Position numbers and translations under genes: made by a program. The notes beneath the pieces were generated by a model. That model was not told the DNA's origin and made no database searches. It saw only the letters and a list, made by a program, of their open reading frames with translations. Below are positions 27,250-36,719 of a stretch of 64,000 nucleotides of DNA, piece after piece. Positions within the stretch are counted from its first letter, which is position 1; the number at the start of each line of letters is the position of its first letter. This DNA is from Rhodococcus oxybenzonivorans. GTDB taxonomy: Bacteria; Actinomycetota; Actinomycetes; Mycobacteriales; Mycobacteriaceae. Where the stretch lies: NCBI RefSeq assembly GCF_003130705.1, contig NZ_CP021354.1, forward strand, positions 2,418,001 to 2,482,000, given 5' to 3'.

Positions 27250-27363
27250 ATGAGTGATGTGCTGGTATGCGGTGCGCTGCTGATCGGGAGCGCAGGTTTT
27301 CTGGGACTGGCGGTGGCCCTGTTCGGGTCGGCTGGTGCCCGCTCGTGCAGCGACGTCGAGTAG
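27250..27363 (+). CDS. Small hydrophobic membrane protein (37 residues)
   Basis: A short gene from ATG 27250 to TAG 27363 with a gggggc ribosome-binding site five bases upstream. The product starts MSDVLVCGALLIGSAGFL, forms one membrane helix of about 22 residues (3-25), and ends with a small polar tail (ARSCSDVE). It lies alone between the glyS terminator and the convergent TPM-domain gene. No family is recognised. The evidence is start, ribosome-binding site and hydrophobicity only. Confidence 0.45.
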   Translation: MSDVLVCGALLIGSAGFLGLAVALFGSAGARSCSDVE

Positions 27364-27374
27364 GCCGCGGAAGG

Positions 27375-29450
27375 TCAGAAGCGGCCGCCTCCGCTGATTC
27401 GGCCCGAGCTGCGCGGACCACCGAAGGAGCCCGGCCCACCCCCGAAACCGCCACCACCGAAACCGCCACGGGAGCCTCGGCCTCCCCAGCTGCCGCGGCC
27501 GCTGAATCCGCCCCGCATGACGCTGTCGATCAGGATTCCGCCGAGGACCGCCCCGGCGAGGTTCCCGCCGGCCCCCGGCCCGGCGCCTTGCCGAAGTTCC
27601 CAGTCCTGCACGTCGTTTCGGGCAGAATTCAGGGCGTCGACGGCGAGAGTCGACGCGGCCTGCGCATGCTGCAGGGCGCCGGAGACATCGGTCTCGCGGA
27701 GCTGACGCGCGGCGGCGAGATGACGCTGGGCCTCGGTGAGCCGGGTCCTGGCCTTCGCACCGATCGCACCGCGCCGGGTGCCGATGAAATCCGAGGCCGC
27801 GGTCACCTGTGACTGCGCTGCCACCAGGTTCTGGTCGAGACGCTGCTGCGCGCGTTCGCTCTGTCGGTGGGATTCCTGGGCTGCTGCCAGGACGGCGTCG
27901 AGTTCGGCGTCTGCCTTGACGATCGCGGTGAAGGTGCCGAGCGGGTCGGCATCTTTCGAGGTGCGTGCCGATGCGAGCGCTGCCTGGGCGGCGTCCCGCG
28001 CCGATTCGAGCGGGGGTCCACCCTGCTCGGTGAACTGGGCGGCAGCGGCCACCCCGTTCTCGAGGTCGGTGATCGCCGCGGGCAGGGCGGCGATCGCGTG
28101 GCGAATGTTGTCGGCTGCGTGATCGACGGCGTCGAGCAACGTCCGGGCCTGCTCGAGTGCGCCCTCGGCACTGCGGATCGCCGACACGGCCGGCCCCTGC
28201 TTTCCCGGCGGCAGGGCGATGGTGTCCCGCGCCTCGCTCACTGCCTGCTCCGCAAACGCCAGCCGTTCCTGCGCCATCGTCACATTGGCCGCGACGGACG
28301 CCAGCGTCTCGGCCGGGAACTGGGTGTGCAGTGCCTCGAGTGTGCGGGTGGACTCCGGAATGCGGACGCTTGCCGCGACGATGTCGCGGGTCAGCGCGTC
28401 GAGTCGCTCGGGTGCGTTGATCAGGAGATTTCGCAGACCGTCGAACTCCTGAACCCGTTCGTCGAGTTCCCGGTCTGCCCGGCCGCAGGAGGAGATGATG
28501 TCGATCAGCATCTCTCGCTGCTGCTGGGGAGTCTCGGGAATCGCGTCGTCGAGTCGTTGACGGACGGTGAACGCGGCGGCCAGCGCCGCCTGCGCCTTCT
28601 CGAACGCCGTGGCGAACGACGCGGTCGACTGCTCCCCGAACTCGCCCCGGGCGAGGTCGAGTTCTTCGCGGCTGGTGCGCAGCGCGTTGTCCGTGTCGAC
28701 CAGAATTTCCCTGGCCCGCTCGTCCAGCGTGGGCAGCGGCAGGGCGGCAAGTGCGTCGGTGTCCTCGGGGTCGATGTTCCTCGCGGCCGCGACAGCGTCC
28801 GCAGCCCGGTCGTTCTTCTTCTTGCGGGAGTACAGGACAATTCCGCCGACGCCTGCCGCCACCACGCCGCCGCCGATGAGCAGCGTGCGCACCGACATTC
28901 CGCCGCTCGCGCTTATCGCATCGCCGAGACCGCCCGCCGCGGCGATGGCGCCACCCGCCCAGTCATCCTCGCGCAGAGCGGGTTCGACGGCGTCGACCCG
29001 GATGCTCTCCGCTTCATTGGAAGATATTTCCTCGAGGCCGTCCGAGGCGATGAGAGCGTATTCGCGGTCGACGGTGGCGACAGCCAACAGCGCGTCCCGG
29101 TCGCCGAGCGAGGAGGCCTGCGCGGTGCGATCGGCCCACGGTCCTGCGCCGAGACCGTCGAAGTCGGCGACATAGACCACCCACAACCGCACCTTGTGCT
29201 CGTCGTAGAGCTGATCGATCGCGGCCTCGACCTCGGTTCGCTGATCCTCGTCCAGCGCGCCCACGTTGTCCGTCACCTGAGTGGGCAACCGGAAGGGTGC
29301 ATCGGCCGACGCGACCGCCGGTCCCCACAGGATCGTCACCACACCGAGGACGGCTGCGACCGCACCCAGGACCGAGAACCGTCGAGCAGGTGGAGCGAGG
29401 ATTCGTCGGCGGGACGACGGCAACTGCTCGAGTGGCGATGCGACTGGCAT
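27375..29450 (-). CDS. TPM-domain membrane protein with long helical region and Gly-rich tail
   Basis: A 691-residue envelope protein. A signal or anchor helix at about 25-48 (FSVLGAVAAVLGVVTILWGPAVASA) is followed by a TPM domain (about 55-165, VTDNVGALDEDQRTEVEAAIDQLY). A membrane helix at about 187-207 and a stop-transfer run RKKKND follow. About 400 residues of alanine-rich coiled coil are next, ending in a Gly/Arg/Phe-rich tail. The TPM domain would be outside and the coiled coil inside the cell. A homologue lies close to dgt and dnaG in mycobacteria. Function unknown. The start is the ATG at 29450. Confidence 0.85.
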   Translation of the reverse strand: MPVASPLEQLPSSRRRILAPPARRFSVLGAVAAVLGVVTILWGPAVASADAPFRLPTQVTDNVGALDEDQRTEVEAAIDQLYDEHKVRLWVVYVADFDGLGAGPWADRTAQASSLGDRDALLAVATVDREYALIASDGLEEISSNEAESIRVDAVEPALREDDWAGGAIAAAGGLGDAISASGGMSVRTLLIGGGVVAAGVGGIVLYSRKKKNDRAADAVAAARNIDPEDTDALAALPLPTLDERAREILVDTDNALRTSREELDLARGEFGEQSTASFATAFEKAQAALAAAFTVRQRLDDAIPETPQQQREMLIDIISSCGRADRELDERVQEFDGLRNLLINAPERLDALTRDIVAASVRIPESTRTLEALHTQFPAETLASVAANVTMAQERLAFAEQAVSEARDTIALPPGKQGPAVSAIRSAEGALEQARTLLDAVDHAADNIRHAIAALPAAITDLENGVAAAAQFTEQGGPPLESARDAAQAALASARTSKDADPLGTFTAIVKADAELDAVLAAAQESHRQSERAQQRLDQNLVAAQSQVTAASDFIGTRRGAIGAKARTRLTEAQRHLAAARQLRETDVSGALQHAQAASTLAVDALNSARNDVQDWELRQGAGPGAGGNLAGAVLGGILIDSVMRGGFSGRGSWGGRGSRGGFGGGGFGGGPGSFGGPRSSGRISGGGRF

Positions 29451-29519
29451 GGCAGCAAATCTATCCGGTGTGGCGAGTCGTCAGCGGGACAGTTCGACGG
29501 CAGCTGGCAGAATCGGGGA

Positions 29520-30212
29520 GTGAATACTGCACCGAGCCGTGAACGCCACGACCTGCCGCGCGCCGAGGCGCGTCTGGGTTTCGTCGGCACGTTCGCGCGG
29601 TGGACCCGCCGGGTGATCGTCGGAGTGGTCCTGATCGCCGTCGCCCTCGTGTTCGGCACGGCAGTCCGGGTGTGGCAGGTGGCGCGGATCGACGACGTCT
29701 CCAGCGCCGACGCCATCGTCGTCCTGGGAGCCGCGCAGTACTCGGGGACCCCGTCGTCGGTGTTCGAGGCCCGACTCGAACAGGCCTACAAGCTGTACGA
29801 ACAAGGCGTGGCTCCCGAGGTCATCACCGTGGGCGGGAAGCAGGAGGGCGACGAGTACACGGAGGCGGCGTCGGGTAAGAACTACCTGATGTCGCGCGGG
29901 GTCCCCGCCGATAGCATCACCGCAGTCGAGGAGGGGTCCGACACCCTGCTGAGCATCGAGGCCGTCAGCGAGACCATGGGGGAGCAGGGCATCAACTCGG
30001 CGGTCCTGGTCAGCGACCCCTGGCATTCACTGCGCACCCGCACGATGGCGCGCGACGCCGGACTCGATGCCTGGACTGCGCCCACCCGGCAGGGCCCGGC
30101 CGTCTTCACGCGCGAATCCCAGCTACACGGGATAGCGCGGGAAACCGGGGCCCTGATCTGGTACCAGCTCACCCACTTCTCCGCGGACTTCCCCTACACG
30201 GCAGGACAATGA
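29520..30212 (+). CDS. YdcF/SanA-like DUF218 membrane protein
   Basis: A 230-residue protein with one N-terminal membrane helix (about 32-51, [21 protein letters not shown]) and an outward DUF218 domain ([16 protein letters not shown], then [18 protein letters not shown]). DUF218 proteins are linked to envelope integrity and are predicted phosphate-ester or nucleotide-fold enzymes. The GTG start has cagaat six bases before it and no spaced ribosome-binding site, so it may be leaderless. The stop overlaps dgt (ATGA). Confidence 0.85.
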   Translation: MNTAPSRERHDLPRAEARLGFVGTFARWTRRVIVGVVLIAVALVFGTAVRVWQVARIDDVSSADAIVVLGAAQYSGTPSSVFEARLEQAYKLYEQGVAPEVITVGGKQEGDEYTEAASGKNYLMSRGVPADSITAVEEGSDTLLSIEAVSETMGEQGINSAVLVSDPWHSLRTRTMARDAGLDAWTAPTRQGPAVFTRESQLHGIARETGALIWYQLTHFSADFPYTAGQ

Positions 30213-31486
30213 TGGCCGGATACTCGACTCACGACGTCGCACGGCGCGTCTCCGAGCCGCCCAAACGGGCCGGTCTGCCGGGGAGCCAGATCGCCGCGGC
30301 CCAGCACCGCTCCGATTTCTCCCGGGACCGCGCTCGCGTGCAGCACTCCGCTGCGTTACGCCGGCTCGCGGACAAGACACAGGTGGTGGGACCGAGGGAC
30401 GGTGACACACCCCGTACCCGGTTGACTCATTCGATCGAGGTCGCACAGATCGGGCGGGGAATTGCGGACGGACTCGGATGTGACCCCGATCTGGTGGATC
30501 TCGCGGGGCTCGCGCACGACATCGGCCACCCGCCCTACGGACACAATGGTGAGAAGGCACTCGACGAGGTCGCGGCGAGCTGCGGCGGCTTCGAAGGTAA
30601 CGCCCAGAATCTGCGAATCCTGACCAACCTCGAACCCAAGGTCCTCGATCCCTCGGGCGCCAGCGCCGGACTCAACCTCACGCGCGCGGCGCTGGATGCG
30701 GCCATCAAGTATCCGTGGACGAGGCCCCGGCCGGGTGCCAAATTCGGGGCCTACGACGACGACGCCGAAGTACTGATCTGGGTGCGCGAGGGCGCACCGG
30801 AGAATCGTCGGTGCCTCGAGGCGCAGGTGATGGACTGGGCCGACGACGTGGCGTATTCGGTTCACGACGTCGAGGACGGGGTGATCGCTGGGCGCATCGA
30901 TCTGCGTTCGCTCGCCGACCCGGTGGAACAGCGGGCGCTGGCGGAACTGGGTGTCTCCGAGTTCCCCGGGCTGGTCGTCGACGACCTCGTCGAGGCGGCG
31001 CATCGGCTCAGCCTCCTGCCTGTAGTGGTGGAGGTGGGCAGCTACGACGGCACGCTGACCAGCGCCGTCGCGTTGAAGAATCTGACCAGCGAGTTGGTCG
31101 GCCGTTTCGCCACCGCCGCGATCAGCGGCACGCGGAAGGTCAACGGGGACGAGCCGCTGGCCCGGTACGACGCGGACCTGGTGATCCCCCCGGTGGTGGC
31201 CTCCGAAGTGGCCCTTCTGAAAACCGTTGCGCTGTATTACGTGATGTCCGACTCCGGTCACAAGGCGCGGCAGGAGCGGCAGCGCGACCGCATTCACCGA
31301 GTGGCCGAATGGCTCCTGGCCACCGCTCCGGCGGGACTCGACCCCCTGCTGTTGCCTGCCTGGGACAAGGCCGGCGACGATTCCGCGCGGGTCCGGGTGA
31401 TCGTCGATCAGATCGCCTCGTACACCGAGAGCAGGCTCGAACGCGTAGACAAGGCCAGCCTGGGAGCGCAAGCGAGCTGGGGCTGA
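30209..31486 (+). CDS. dgt: Deoxyguanosinetriphosphate triphosphohydrolase-like protein
   Basis: A cytoplasmic HD-domain dNTP triphosphohydrolase of 425 residues that removes tripolyphosphate from dNTPs. Metal ligands are His74 (THSIEVAQ) and His103-Asp104 ([15 protein letters not shown]), with a later Asp in [13 protein letters not shown]. The start ATGATG at 30209 overlaps the preceding stop. It lies before dnaG, as in mycobacteria. Confidence 0.94.
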   Translation: MMAGYSTHDVARRVSEPPKRAGLPGSQIAAAQHRSDFSRDRARVQHSAALRRLADKTQVVGPRDGDTPRTRLTHSIEVAQIGRGIADGLGCDPDLVDLAGLAHDIGHPPYGHNGEKALDEVAASCGGFEGNAQNLRILTNLEPKVLDPSGASAGLNLTRAALDAAIKYPWTRPRPGAKFGAYDDDAEVLIWVREGAPENRRCLEAQVMDWADDVAYSVHDVEDGVIAGRIDLRSLADPVEQRALAELGVSEFPGLVVDDLVEAAHRLSLLPVVVEVGSYDGTLTSAVALKNLTSELVGRFATAAISGTRKVNGDEPLARYDADLVIPPVVASEVALLKTVALYYVMSDSGHKARQERQRDRIHRVAEWLLATAPAGLDPLLLPAWDKAGDDSARVRVIVDQIASYTESRLERVDKASLGAQASWG

Positions 31487-31566
31487 CGAGAAACGGACCA
31501 ATCCGCCCGCTCCGGTGCTACGAATACGGTGCGAGAGCGCTCGCACCACCCGTACAGGGAGCCCGG

Positions 31567-32318
31567 ATGAAGTCTGTACTGCGCAAGATCATCGGTTCGA
31601 TGTCCGCCGCCCTGGCGGTTGCGGTCCTCGACGGCATCCGGGCAGCGCAGCGACTGCCGCGGACCGGTCTGGGCGTCGGCCCGGTGGGGTTGGCGGGATA
31701 CTCCGGTGGCGCCATGGCAACTAATTGGGCGACGGCACTCGCGCCGACCTACTCGCCCGAGCTCGACATCGTGGGCGCAGCCCAGGGCGGTACCCCGGTG
31801 AACATCGGCGAATTGGCCGACCGGTTGGGCGGCGCCCCCTCGGACGCCTTCGGTCTGGGTTTCGCGGCCGCCATCGGACTCGAACGCGAGTACCCGACGC
31901 GCTCGCCCCTGGGAAACGGCCTCAACGACGAGGGTCTCGAGCTCCGCGACCGGATGAGCAATCTGTGCCCGATTCGATCCTCGCTGCCGGTGCCGGCATG
32001 CCGCTGGCCGAACTCACCGACGGTCCGAGCATCCTCACCGATCCCTCGGGACGGTGTGTTATGGACGAGAACAGTGTGCAGCTGTACCCGGGCGTGCCGA
32101 GAACGCCGATGTACGTCTGGCACGGCAGTGCGGATCCCCTGGTAAACATCGGGCCGGTACGCGAGACCGTCGACAAGTACTGCGCGCAGGGCGCGAGGGT
32201 TCAGTTCGACGTGATCCCGGGCGCCGACCACGGCACCGCCACCGTGCTCGGTGTGGGGCGGGCGTTCAGTTACCTCGGTGACCGGTTCGCGGGGATTCCG
32301 GCGCCGTCGAACTGCTGA
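31567..32318 (+). pseudogene. Secreted LIP-family lipase, internally deleted and frameshifted
   Basis: The frame from the ATG at 31567 starts like a signal peptide (MKSVLRKIIGSMSAALAVAV). It then joins directly to LDGIRAAQRLPRTGLG and GYSGGA, the nucleophile elbow of secretory (LIP) lipases. The usual 130-150 residues between signal and elbow are absent. At about 31969-31971 the frame is lost (NLCP then IRSS). One base must be added to continue with DSILAAGAGMPLAELTDGPS, ending in YVWHGSADPLVNI, GADHGTA and APSNC. Both lesions together make a working enzyme unlikely. It lies between dgt and dnaG. Confidence 0.82.
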
Positions 32319-32353
32319 TTCCGAGTCGGAAATTGCGGCCCCGGCGGAGCGCC

Positions 32354-32359
32354 TAGACT
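32354..32359 (+). promoter_or_regulatory. Candidate -10 element of dnaG (tagact)
   Basis: TAGACT ends seven bases before the dnaG GTG, the spacing of a leaderless actinobacterial promoter. No ribosome-binding site is present. Confidence 0.5.
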
Positions 32360-32366
32360 GTGTGCC

Positions 32367-34298
32367 GTGGCTGGCAGAATCCCTGATCGAGACGTTGCGG
32401 CCATTCGCGAGCGCACCCGCATCGAGGACATCGTGGGGGAGTACGTGTCCCTCAAGCGTGCCGGCGGTGACTCGATGAAGGGCCTGTGTCCGTTCCACGA
32501 CGAGAAGTCGCCGTCGTTCCATGTTCGGCCCAATCATGGGCACTATCACTGCTTCGGCTGTGGTGAGGGCGGCGACGTCTACTCGTTCCTGCAGAAGATC
32601 GACCACATCAGTTTCGTCGAGGCTGTCGAGCAGCTGGCCGATCGGCTGAACTACTCGATTTCGTACGAGGGTGGCGGCACGTCCGTCCAACGCGACCGCG
32701 GCACTCGTGCGCGGCTGGTGGCGGCCAATGCGGCAGCCCAGGAATTTTATGCCGCGCGTCTGCAGGAACCGGACGCGCAGGCGGCCCGCGACTACCTGAC
32801 GGAGCGCAACTTCGACGCGCACGCCGCGCAGCAGTTCGGTTGCGGTTACGCGCCCGACGGCTGGGACGTGCTCACGAAGCATCTGCTGGGCAAGGGTTTC
32901 GAGGTCAAGGAACTCGAGGCGGCGGGGCTGTCGAAGGCCGGCCGCCGCGGCCACATCGACCGCTTCCATCGGCGCCTGCTCTGGCCGATCCGCAACCTGT
33001 CGGGCGACGTCATCGGCTTCGGTGCGCGCAAACTCTTCGACGACGACACGATGCCGGGGAAGTATGTGAACACCCCGGAAACCATGCTGTACAAGAAGTC
33101 TCAGGTGCTCTTCGGCCTGGATCTCGCCAAGCGCGACATCGCCAAAGGGCATCAGGCGGTCGTGGTCGAGGGCTACACCGATGTGATGGCGATGCACCTC
33201 GCCGGGGTGAAGACGGCCGTTGCCGCCTGCGGAACCGCGTTCGGTGAGGACCACCTCGCCATGCTGCGTCGTCTTTTGATGGACGACAGCTATTTTCGCG
33301 GCGAGATCATCTACACGTTCGACGGCGACGCAGCCGGGCAGGCCGCGGCGATGAAGGCTTTCGAGGGCGATCAGAAGATGGCCGGGCAAACCTTCGTGGC
33401 CGTCGCCCCCGATGGTATGGACCCGTGCGAACTGCGGCAGAAGTCCGGTGACGCGGCTGTCCGCGATCTGGTGGCGCGCCGGACACCGATGTTCGAATTC
33501 GTGGTCAAGTCGATCCTCACCGAGCACGACCTCGAGACCGCAGAGGGACGTGTGGAGGCGCTGCGCCGCACGGTGCCGGTGGTTGCTCAAATCAAGGAAG
33601 CGACGCTGCGTGACAGTTACGCCGTCCAGCTGTCCGGTTGGGTGGGCTGGGACGATATCGCCGCCGTTCGTCAGCGGGTGCGCGACGAGGCGCGCAAGCG
33701 GGCGTCGACGCGGGGTTCGGTGCCTGCTCCGCCGCGCCGCAAAGCGGGCAGGGACGACAGCGATGCGCCGCAGCTTCCGGTGGGCCTGTCCCGTCCCCGG
33801 CCCAACGACCCCACGCTGTGGGCGCAGCGGGAGGCGCTGAAGAGCGCGCTGCAGCACCCGTCGATCGCCGGCACGGTGTTCGACTCACTGCCCGTCGAGA
33901 CCTTCACGCACCCGGCGTACGTGATGATCCGCGAAGCGATGATCGCCGCCGGCGGAACGAGTGCAGGCCTCGGCGGAGGCGAGTGGGTCGACGCCGTCAG
34001 CCGGGGAGTGGGAGACATCACGGCGGCATCGCTCGTCTCCGAGCTCGCCGTCGAGCCGCTCCCCGCCGAAGAAGATCGAGTGCCCCGATACATTTCGGGC
34101 GTACTCGCACGCCTGCAAGAGGTGTGGGTCGGTGAACAGGTGGCCGAGCTGAAGTCCAAGCTCCAGCGCATCTCCCCGGCCACCGAATCGGACGAATTCC
34201 ACTCGCTGCTCGGCGACCTCGTCGCGTTGGAGCAGTACCGCCGCAGTCTCCTCGATCAGGCGATCGGCGACACCACCAGGGACGGGATGGCCGGCTGA
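32367..34298 (+). CDS. dnaG: DNA primase DnaG
   Basis: Makes RNA primers for replication. The 643-residue protein has an N-terminal CHC2 zinc finger (Cys41, His44, Cys62, Cys65) and an RNA-polymerase/TOPRIM core (VVVEGYTDVMAMHLAG, then YTFDGDAAGQ). A C-terminal helicase-binding domain (about 490-643) follows a basic linker with RPRPNDPTLWAQREALK. The GTG start has a -10 element at leaderless distance. It is convergent with the YtxH-like gene. Confidence 0.97.
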   Translation: MAGRIPDRDVAAIRERTRIEDIVGEYVSLKRAGGDSMKGLCPFHDEKSPSFHVRPNHGHYHCFGCGEGGDVYSFLQKIDHISFVEAVEQLADRLNYSISYEGGGTSVQRDRGTRARLVAANAAAQEFYAARLQEPDAQAARDYLTERNFDAHAAQQFGCGYAPDGWDVLTKHLLGKGFEVKELEAAGLSKAGRRGHIDRFHRRLLWPIRNLSGDVIGFGARKLFDDDTMPGKYVNTPETMLYKKSQVLFGLDLAKRDIAKGHQAVVVEGYTDVMAMHLAGVKTAVAACGTAFGEDHLAMLRRLLMDDSYFRGEIIYTFDGDAAGQAAAMKAFEGDQKMAGQTFVAVAPDGMDPCELRQKSGDAAVRDLVARRTPMFEFVVKSILTEHDLETAEGRVEALRRTVPVVAQIKEATLRDSYAVQLSGWVGWDDIAAVRQRVRDEARKRASTRGSVPAPPRRKAGRDDSDAPQLPVGLSRPRPNDPTLWAQREALKSALQHPSIAGTVFDSLPVETFTHPAYVMIREAMIAAGGTSAGLGGGEWVDAVSRGVGDITAASLVSELAVEPLPAEEDRVPRYISGVLARLQEVWVGEQVAELKSKLQRISPATESDEFHSLLGDLVALEQYRRSLLDQAIGDTTRDGMAG

Positions 34299-34311
34299 AC
34301 GCCTGCGGCGC

Positions 34312-34560
34312 TCACCGGTTCTTCAACTGCTCGTGGGGAACGAACACCGTGGTGTCCTCGTCGATCGGCTTCATCGGCTCGAGTTTGGGCTGCGTGTTCA
34401 GGGAATCGGACAGCTTCTGCCGCGACACCTGCAACACCTTCTTGGTGGCCGGACTGGTGGCCACAGCCCTCGTTGCCCGGCTGATCTGTTCGTAGCGTGC
34501 ACGTCCCGCCCGCGTACCCAGCACGTACCCCGCCGCGATACCGATCAACAACCGCATCAT
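34312..34560 (-). CDS. Small YtxH-like membrane-anchored protein
   Basis: An 82-residue protein with a glycine-containing N-terminal membrane helix (MMRLLIGIAAGYVLGTRAG) and a basic amphipathic helix (RARYEQISRATRAV), typical of small YtxH-type proteins. The start is the ATG at 34560, eight bases after ggagg. It is convergent with dnaG with a 13-bp gap. Function unknown. Confidence 0.8.
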   Translation of the reverse strand: MMRLLIGIAAGYVLGTRAGRARYEQISRATRAVATSPATKKVLQVSRQKLSDSLNTQPKLEPMKPIDEDTTVFVPHEQLKNR

Positions 34561-34697
34561 TCCCGCTTCCTCCCGGTGCACATCGACCGTCCCCATCCTG
34601 CCTGATACGTCGACAGGCAGCCGATTTGGTACTGGGGTAGGGCTATGCGCTACAGTTTCTCAGGCGTCGCCGGGAACGGCGAAGCACAGCAGAATAA

Positions 34698-34770
34698 TCC
34701 CCTGTAGCTCAATTGGCAGAGCTTCCGACTGTTAATCGGACGGTTGCTGGTTCGAGTCCAGCCGGGGGAG
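34698..34770 (+). tRNA. tRNA-Asn (anticodon GTT)
   Basis: A 73-nt cloverleaf. The acceptor is tcccctg / cggggga with one G-T pair, the D-arm is gctcaattggcagagc, the anticodon loop is ctgttaa, and the T-arm is ctggttcgagtccag. The discriminator is G and CCA is not encoded. A small hairpin with a ggaa loop precedes it at 34667-34682. Confidence 0.97.
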
Positions 34771-34774
34771 CAAC

Positions 34775-34810
34775 GAAACCCCCGCCCGGATCTTTCCGGG
34801 CGGGGGTTTC
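34775..34810 (+). terminator. Terminator after tRNA-Asn
   Basis: A perfect 15-bp stem (gaaacccccgcccgg / ccgggcgggggtttc) with a 6-nt loop (atcttt), starting 4 bp after the tRNA. Confidence 0.9.
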
Positions 34811-34896
34811 TGCTGTCCCGGGCCAATCCCGATCGGTGTGCGTGCCAGGCGGGTACATTCCCGCTGTATCGGCAGCAAACGACCGCGGGGTGTGCG

Positions 34897-36084
34897 ATGA
34901 GCGAGGACGGCGGCCAGGCGGAGCGGACCCGGTCAGCCGGAGGCATTGGTCCGCGCGACGCCCCACGCTGGCTACGACCGGCCGTCTTCTACGTGCTCCT
35001 CGCGGTGGCCGCCTACCAGATGTCGGGCTGGCTGTTCCACAACCTGCGAGGCTTCCTGGGACTGCTGTTCCTCGCGTGGTTGTTCAGCATCACCATCGAG
35101 CCGGTCGTCGATTGGATGGCCTCTCGGGGTGTTCGCCGGGGCGCCGCCACCGGACTGGTTCTGTTCGCACTGTTCGTCGCGGCAATCGCCTTCCTGGCCC
35201 TGTTCGGGACGCTGCTCGCCCAGCAGCTGGCCCAGCTGCTGAAGGCACTGCCCGGCGCGCTGTCCTCGGTCACCGAATGGTCCAATCGCGTTCTCGACAC
35301 CGATTTCGCGACGGGCGACGACTTGATTCATCTCACCCCCGACACCATTCGCGACCTTGCGCAGCGTTTCACCCCAGGGGTTCTGGGCGTCGTGTCCTCG
35401 CTACTCGGCGTCGTGTTCCAGATGCTGACGCTGCTGTTGTTCGTGTTCTACATGTCGGCGCAGGGCCCGACCCTCCGCCGGACGATCTCGAGCTGGTTCC
35501 CGGCGCGGCAACAGCGCGTCATCTCCACCGTCTGGGAAATTTCGGTCGAGAAGACCGGGGGATACATGGTGTCGCGGCTGATCCTCGCCGCGGTGAGTGC
35601 CGTCGCCACCGGAATCTTCCTCGTGATCATCGGCGTCCCCTATTGGCTGCCGCTCGCGCTGTGGACCGGGGTCGTCTCGCAGTTCGTCCCCACCCTGGGC
35701 ACATATCTCGCCATTGCCCTGCCGGCGGTCATCGCGGCGGCGGCCCAGCCGATCGACGGCGTGTGGGTAGTGGTGTTCGGAACGGTCTATCAGCAAGTCG
35801 AGAACTACATCCTTCACCCGCGAATCACCTCGCGGACGGTGTCGATCCACCCTGCGGTCGCGTTCGGATCGGTCATCGTCGGCGCGTCGCTGTTCGGCGC
35901 GGTCGGGGCACTGATCTCCGTTCCCGTGGTAGCGGCGATCCAAGCGCTGGTCGGAACCTACGGTCGACGTTACGAACTCGTCGCCGACGAGAGACCGATC
36001 GACCCAGGGCAGTCGACAGTTACCTCAGTCGAACAGCGCGAACACGCGCGCGACGAAAAAGGCCGCGATCCCCAGGATGAGTAG
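34897..36084 (+). CDS. AI-2E/PerM-family membrane transporter
   Basis: A 395-residue integral membrane protein with about eight hydrophobic segments. These include FYVLLAVAAYQMSGWLF, TGLVLFALFVAAIAFLALFG and the C-terminal SVIVGASLFGAVGALISVP region. The NYILHPRITSRTVSIHP motif is diagnostic of the family. Members have been proposed as autoinducer-2 exporters or permeases, but the substrate here is unknown. The start is the ATG at 34897 with gggg seven bases before. The tail is hydrophilic, and the last 60 bp overlap the convergent small gene. Confidence 0.9.
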   Translation: MSEDGGQAERTRSAGGIGPRDAPRWLRPAVFYVLLAVAAYQMSGWLFHNLRGFLGLLFLAWLFSITIEPVVDWMASRGVRRGAATGLVLFALFVAAIAFLALFGTLLAQQLAQLLKALPGALSSVTEWSNRVLDTDFATGDDLIHLTPDTIRDLAQRFTPGVLGVVSSLLGVVFQMLTLLLFVFYMSAQGPTLRRTISSWFPARQQRVISTVWEISVEKTGGYMVSRLILAAVSAVATGIFLVIIGVPYWLPLALWTGVVSQFVPTLGTYLAIALPAVIAAAAQPIDGVWVVVFGTVYQQVENYILHPRITSRTVSIHPAVAFGSVIVGASLFGAVGALISVPVVAAIQALVGTYGRRYELVADERPIDPGQSTVTSVEQREHARDEKGRDPQDE

Positions 36085-36255
36085 GCCGACCAGCACGAAA
36101 GTGAGCACCGGCAGACTGCGTCCCGGCATCGGTTGAGGATGAGACAAGCCAGAGGTCTGCCCCGCGTCGGGTGGTGTATCCCCAGCGGGAACGCCACCGC
36201 CCTCCTCGAGTGCGGGTGCATCATCCGGGTCCGGTCCTGGATTCTGAGTGCTCAC
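36025..36255 (-). CDS. Small single-pass membrane protein (76 residues)
   Basis: Starts at a GTG (36255) after agggag. The N-terminal 45 residues are acidic and Pro-rich (NPGPDPDDAPALEEGG). A C-terminal membrane helix follows (VLTFVLVGLLILGIAAFFVARVF), so most of the protein is probably cytoplasmic. Its 3' end overlaps the PerM-family gene by 60 bp in antisense. No family recognised. Confidence 0.6.
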   Translation of the reverse strand: MSTQNPGPDPDDAPALEEGGGVPAGDTPPDAGQTSGLSHPQPMPGRSLPVLTFVLVGLLILGIAAFFVARVFALFD

Positions 36256-36497
36256 CTTGCTCCCTTCACGAACCGCGATCACGAAGCGACGACGGCTGAC
36301 AGCAGAGGTACCCGCGACCGCGTCATCCCACACACCCAGCGCCACGACCGGCAGCCGAAGCGGGGCGTCTCGAAAGCCCAAGGCGACAAGGACGCGAGGC
36401 CGCGGAGCCCCGAGATTCGCGCCGCATCCCGCGTGCCACCTTACGGCCGCGGCACGGTAACATCGGCTCGCCGCAGTCCGAACATGCCGCGGCGATG

Positions 36498-36571
36498 GGG
36501 GCGGTAGCTCAGTCGGTTAGAGCCGTGGACTCATAATCCATTGGTCGCGGGTTCGAGCCCCGCCCGCCCCA
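36498..36571 (+). tRNA. tRNA with CAT anticodon (elongator Met, or Ile2)
   Basis: A 74-nt cloverleaf. The acceptor is ggggcgg / ccgcccc, the D-arm is gctcagtcggttagagc, the anticodon loop is ctcataa and the T-arm is cgggttcgagccccg. The discriminator is A and CCA is not encoded. CAT may be elongator methionine or lysidine-modified isoleucine, which sequence alone does not settle. It is not the initiator type, because the first acceptor pair is G-C. A taacat hexamer lies at 36458-36463. Confidence 0.93.
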
Positions 36572-36663
36572 CCCCGTTTACTTGGCGCGAGTTTGTGACC
36601 GGTCCCCGGATTTCCCTGCCACAGCGATGAGCCGATCGCCTGCGTCCGAGCCGTGGTCGCGGA

Positions 36664-36669
36664 TAGAAT
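36664..36669 (+). promoter_or_regulatory. Candidate -10 element of the PKS gene (tagaat)
   Basis: TAGAAT lies 51 bp before the PKS ATG at 36720. A G7 run (36687-36693) sits in the predicted leader. No clear -35. Confidence 0.4.
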
Positions 36670-36719
36670 CGGGTTTCTGCGCTGGACCGGGGGGGCTCTC
36701 GGATTGGAGCTGATCTCGG

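Noticed and set aside
31749..33857. A 702-codon minus-strand frame antisense to dnaG and the lipase remnant
   Set aside because: It is antisense to a certain primase gene, with no motif and no ribosome-binding site.
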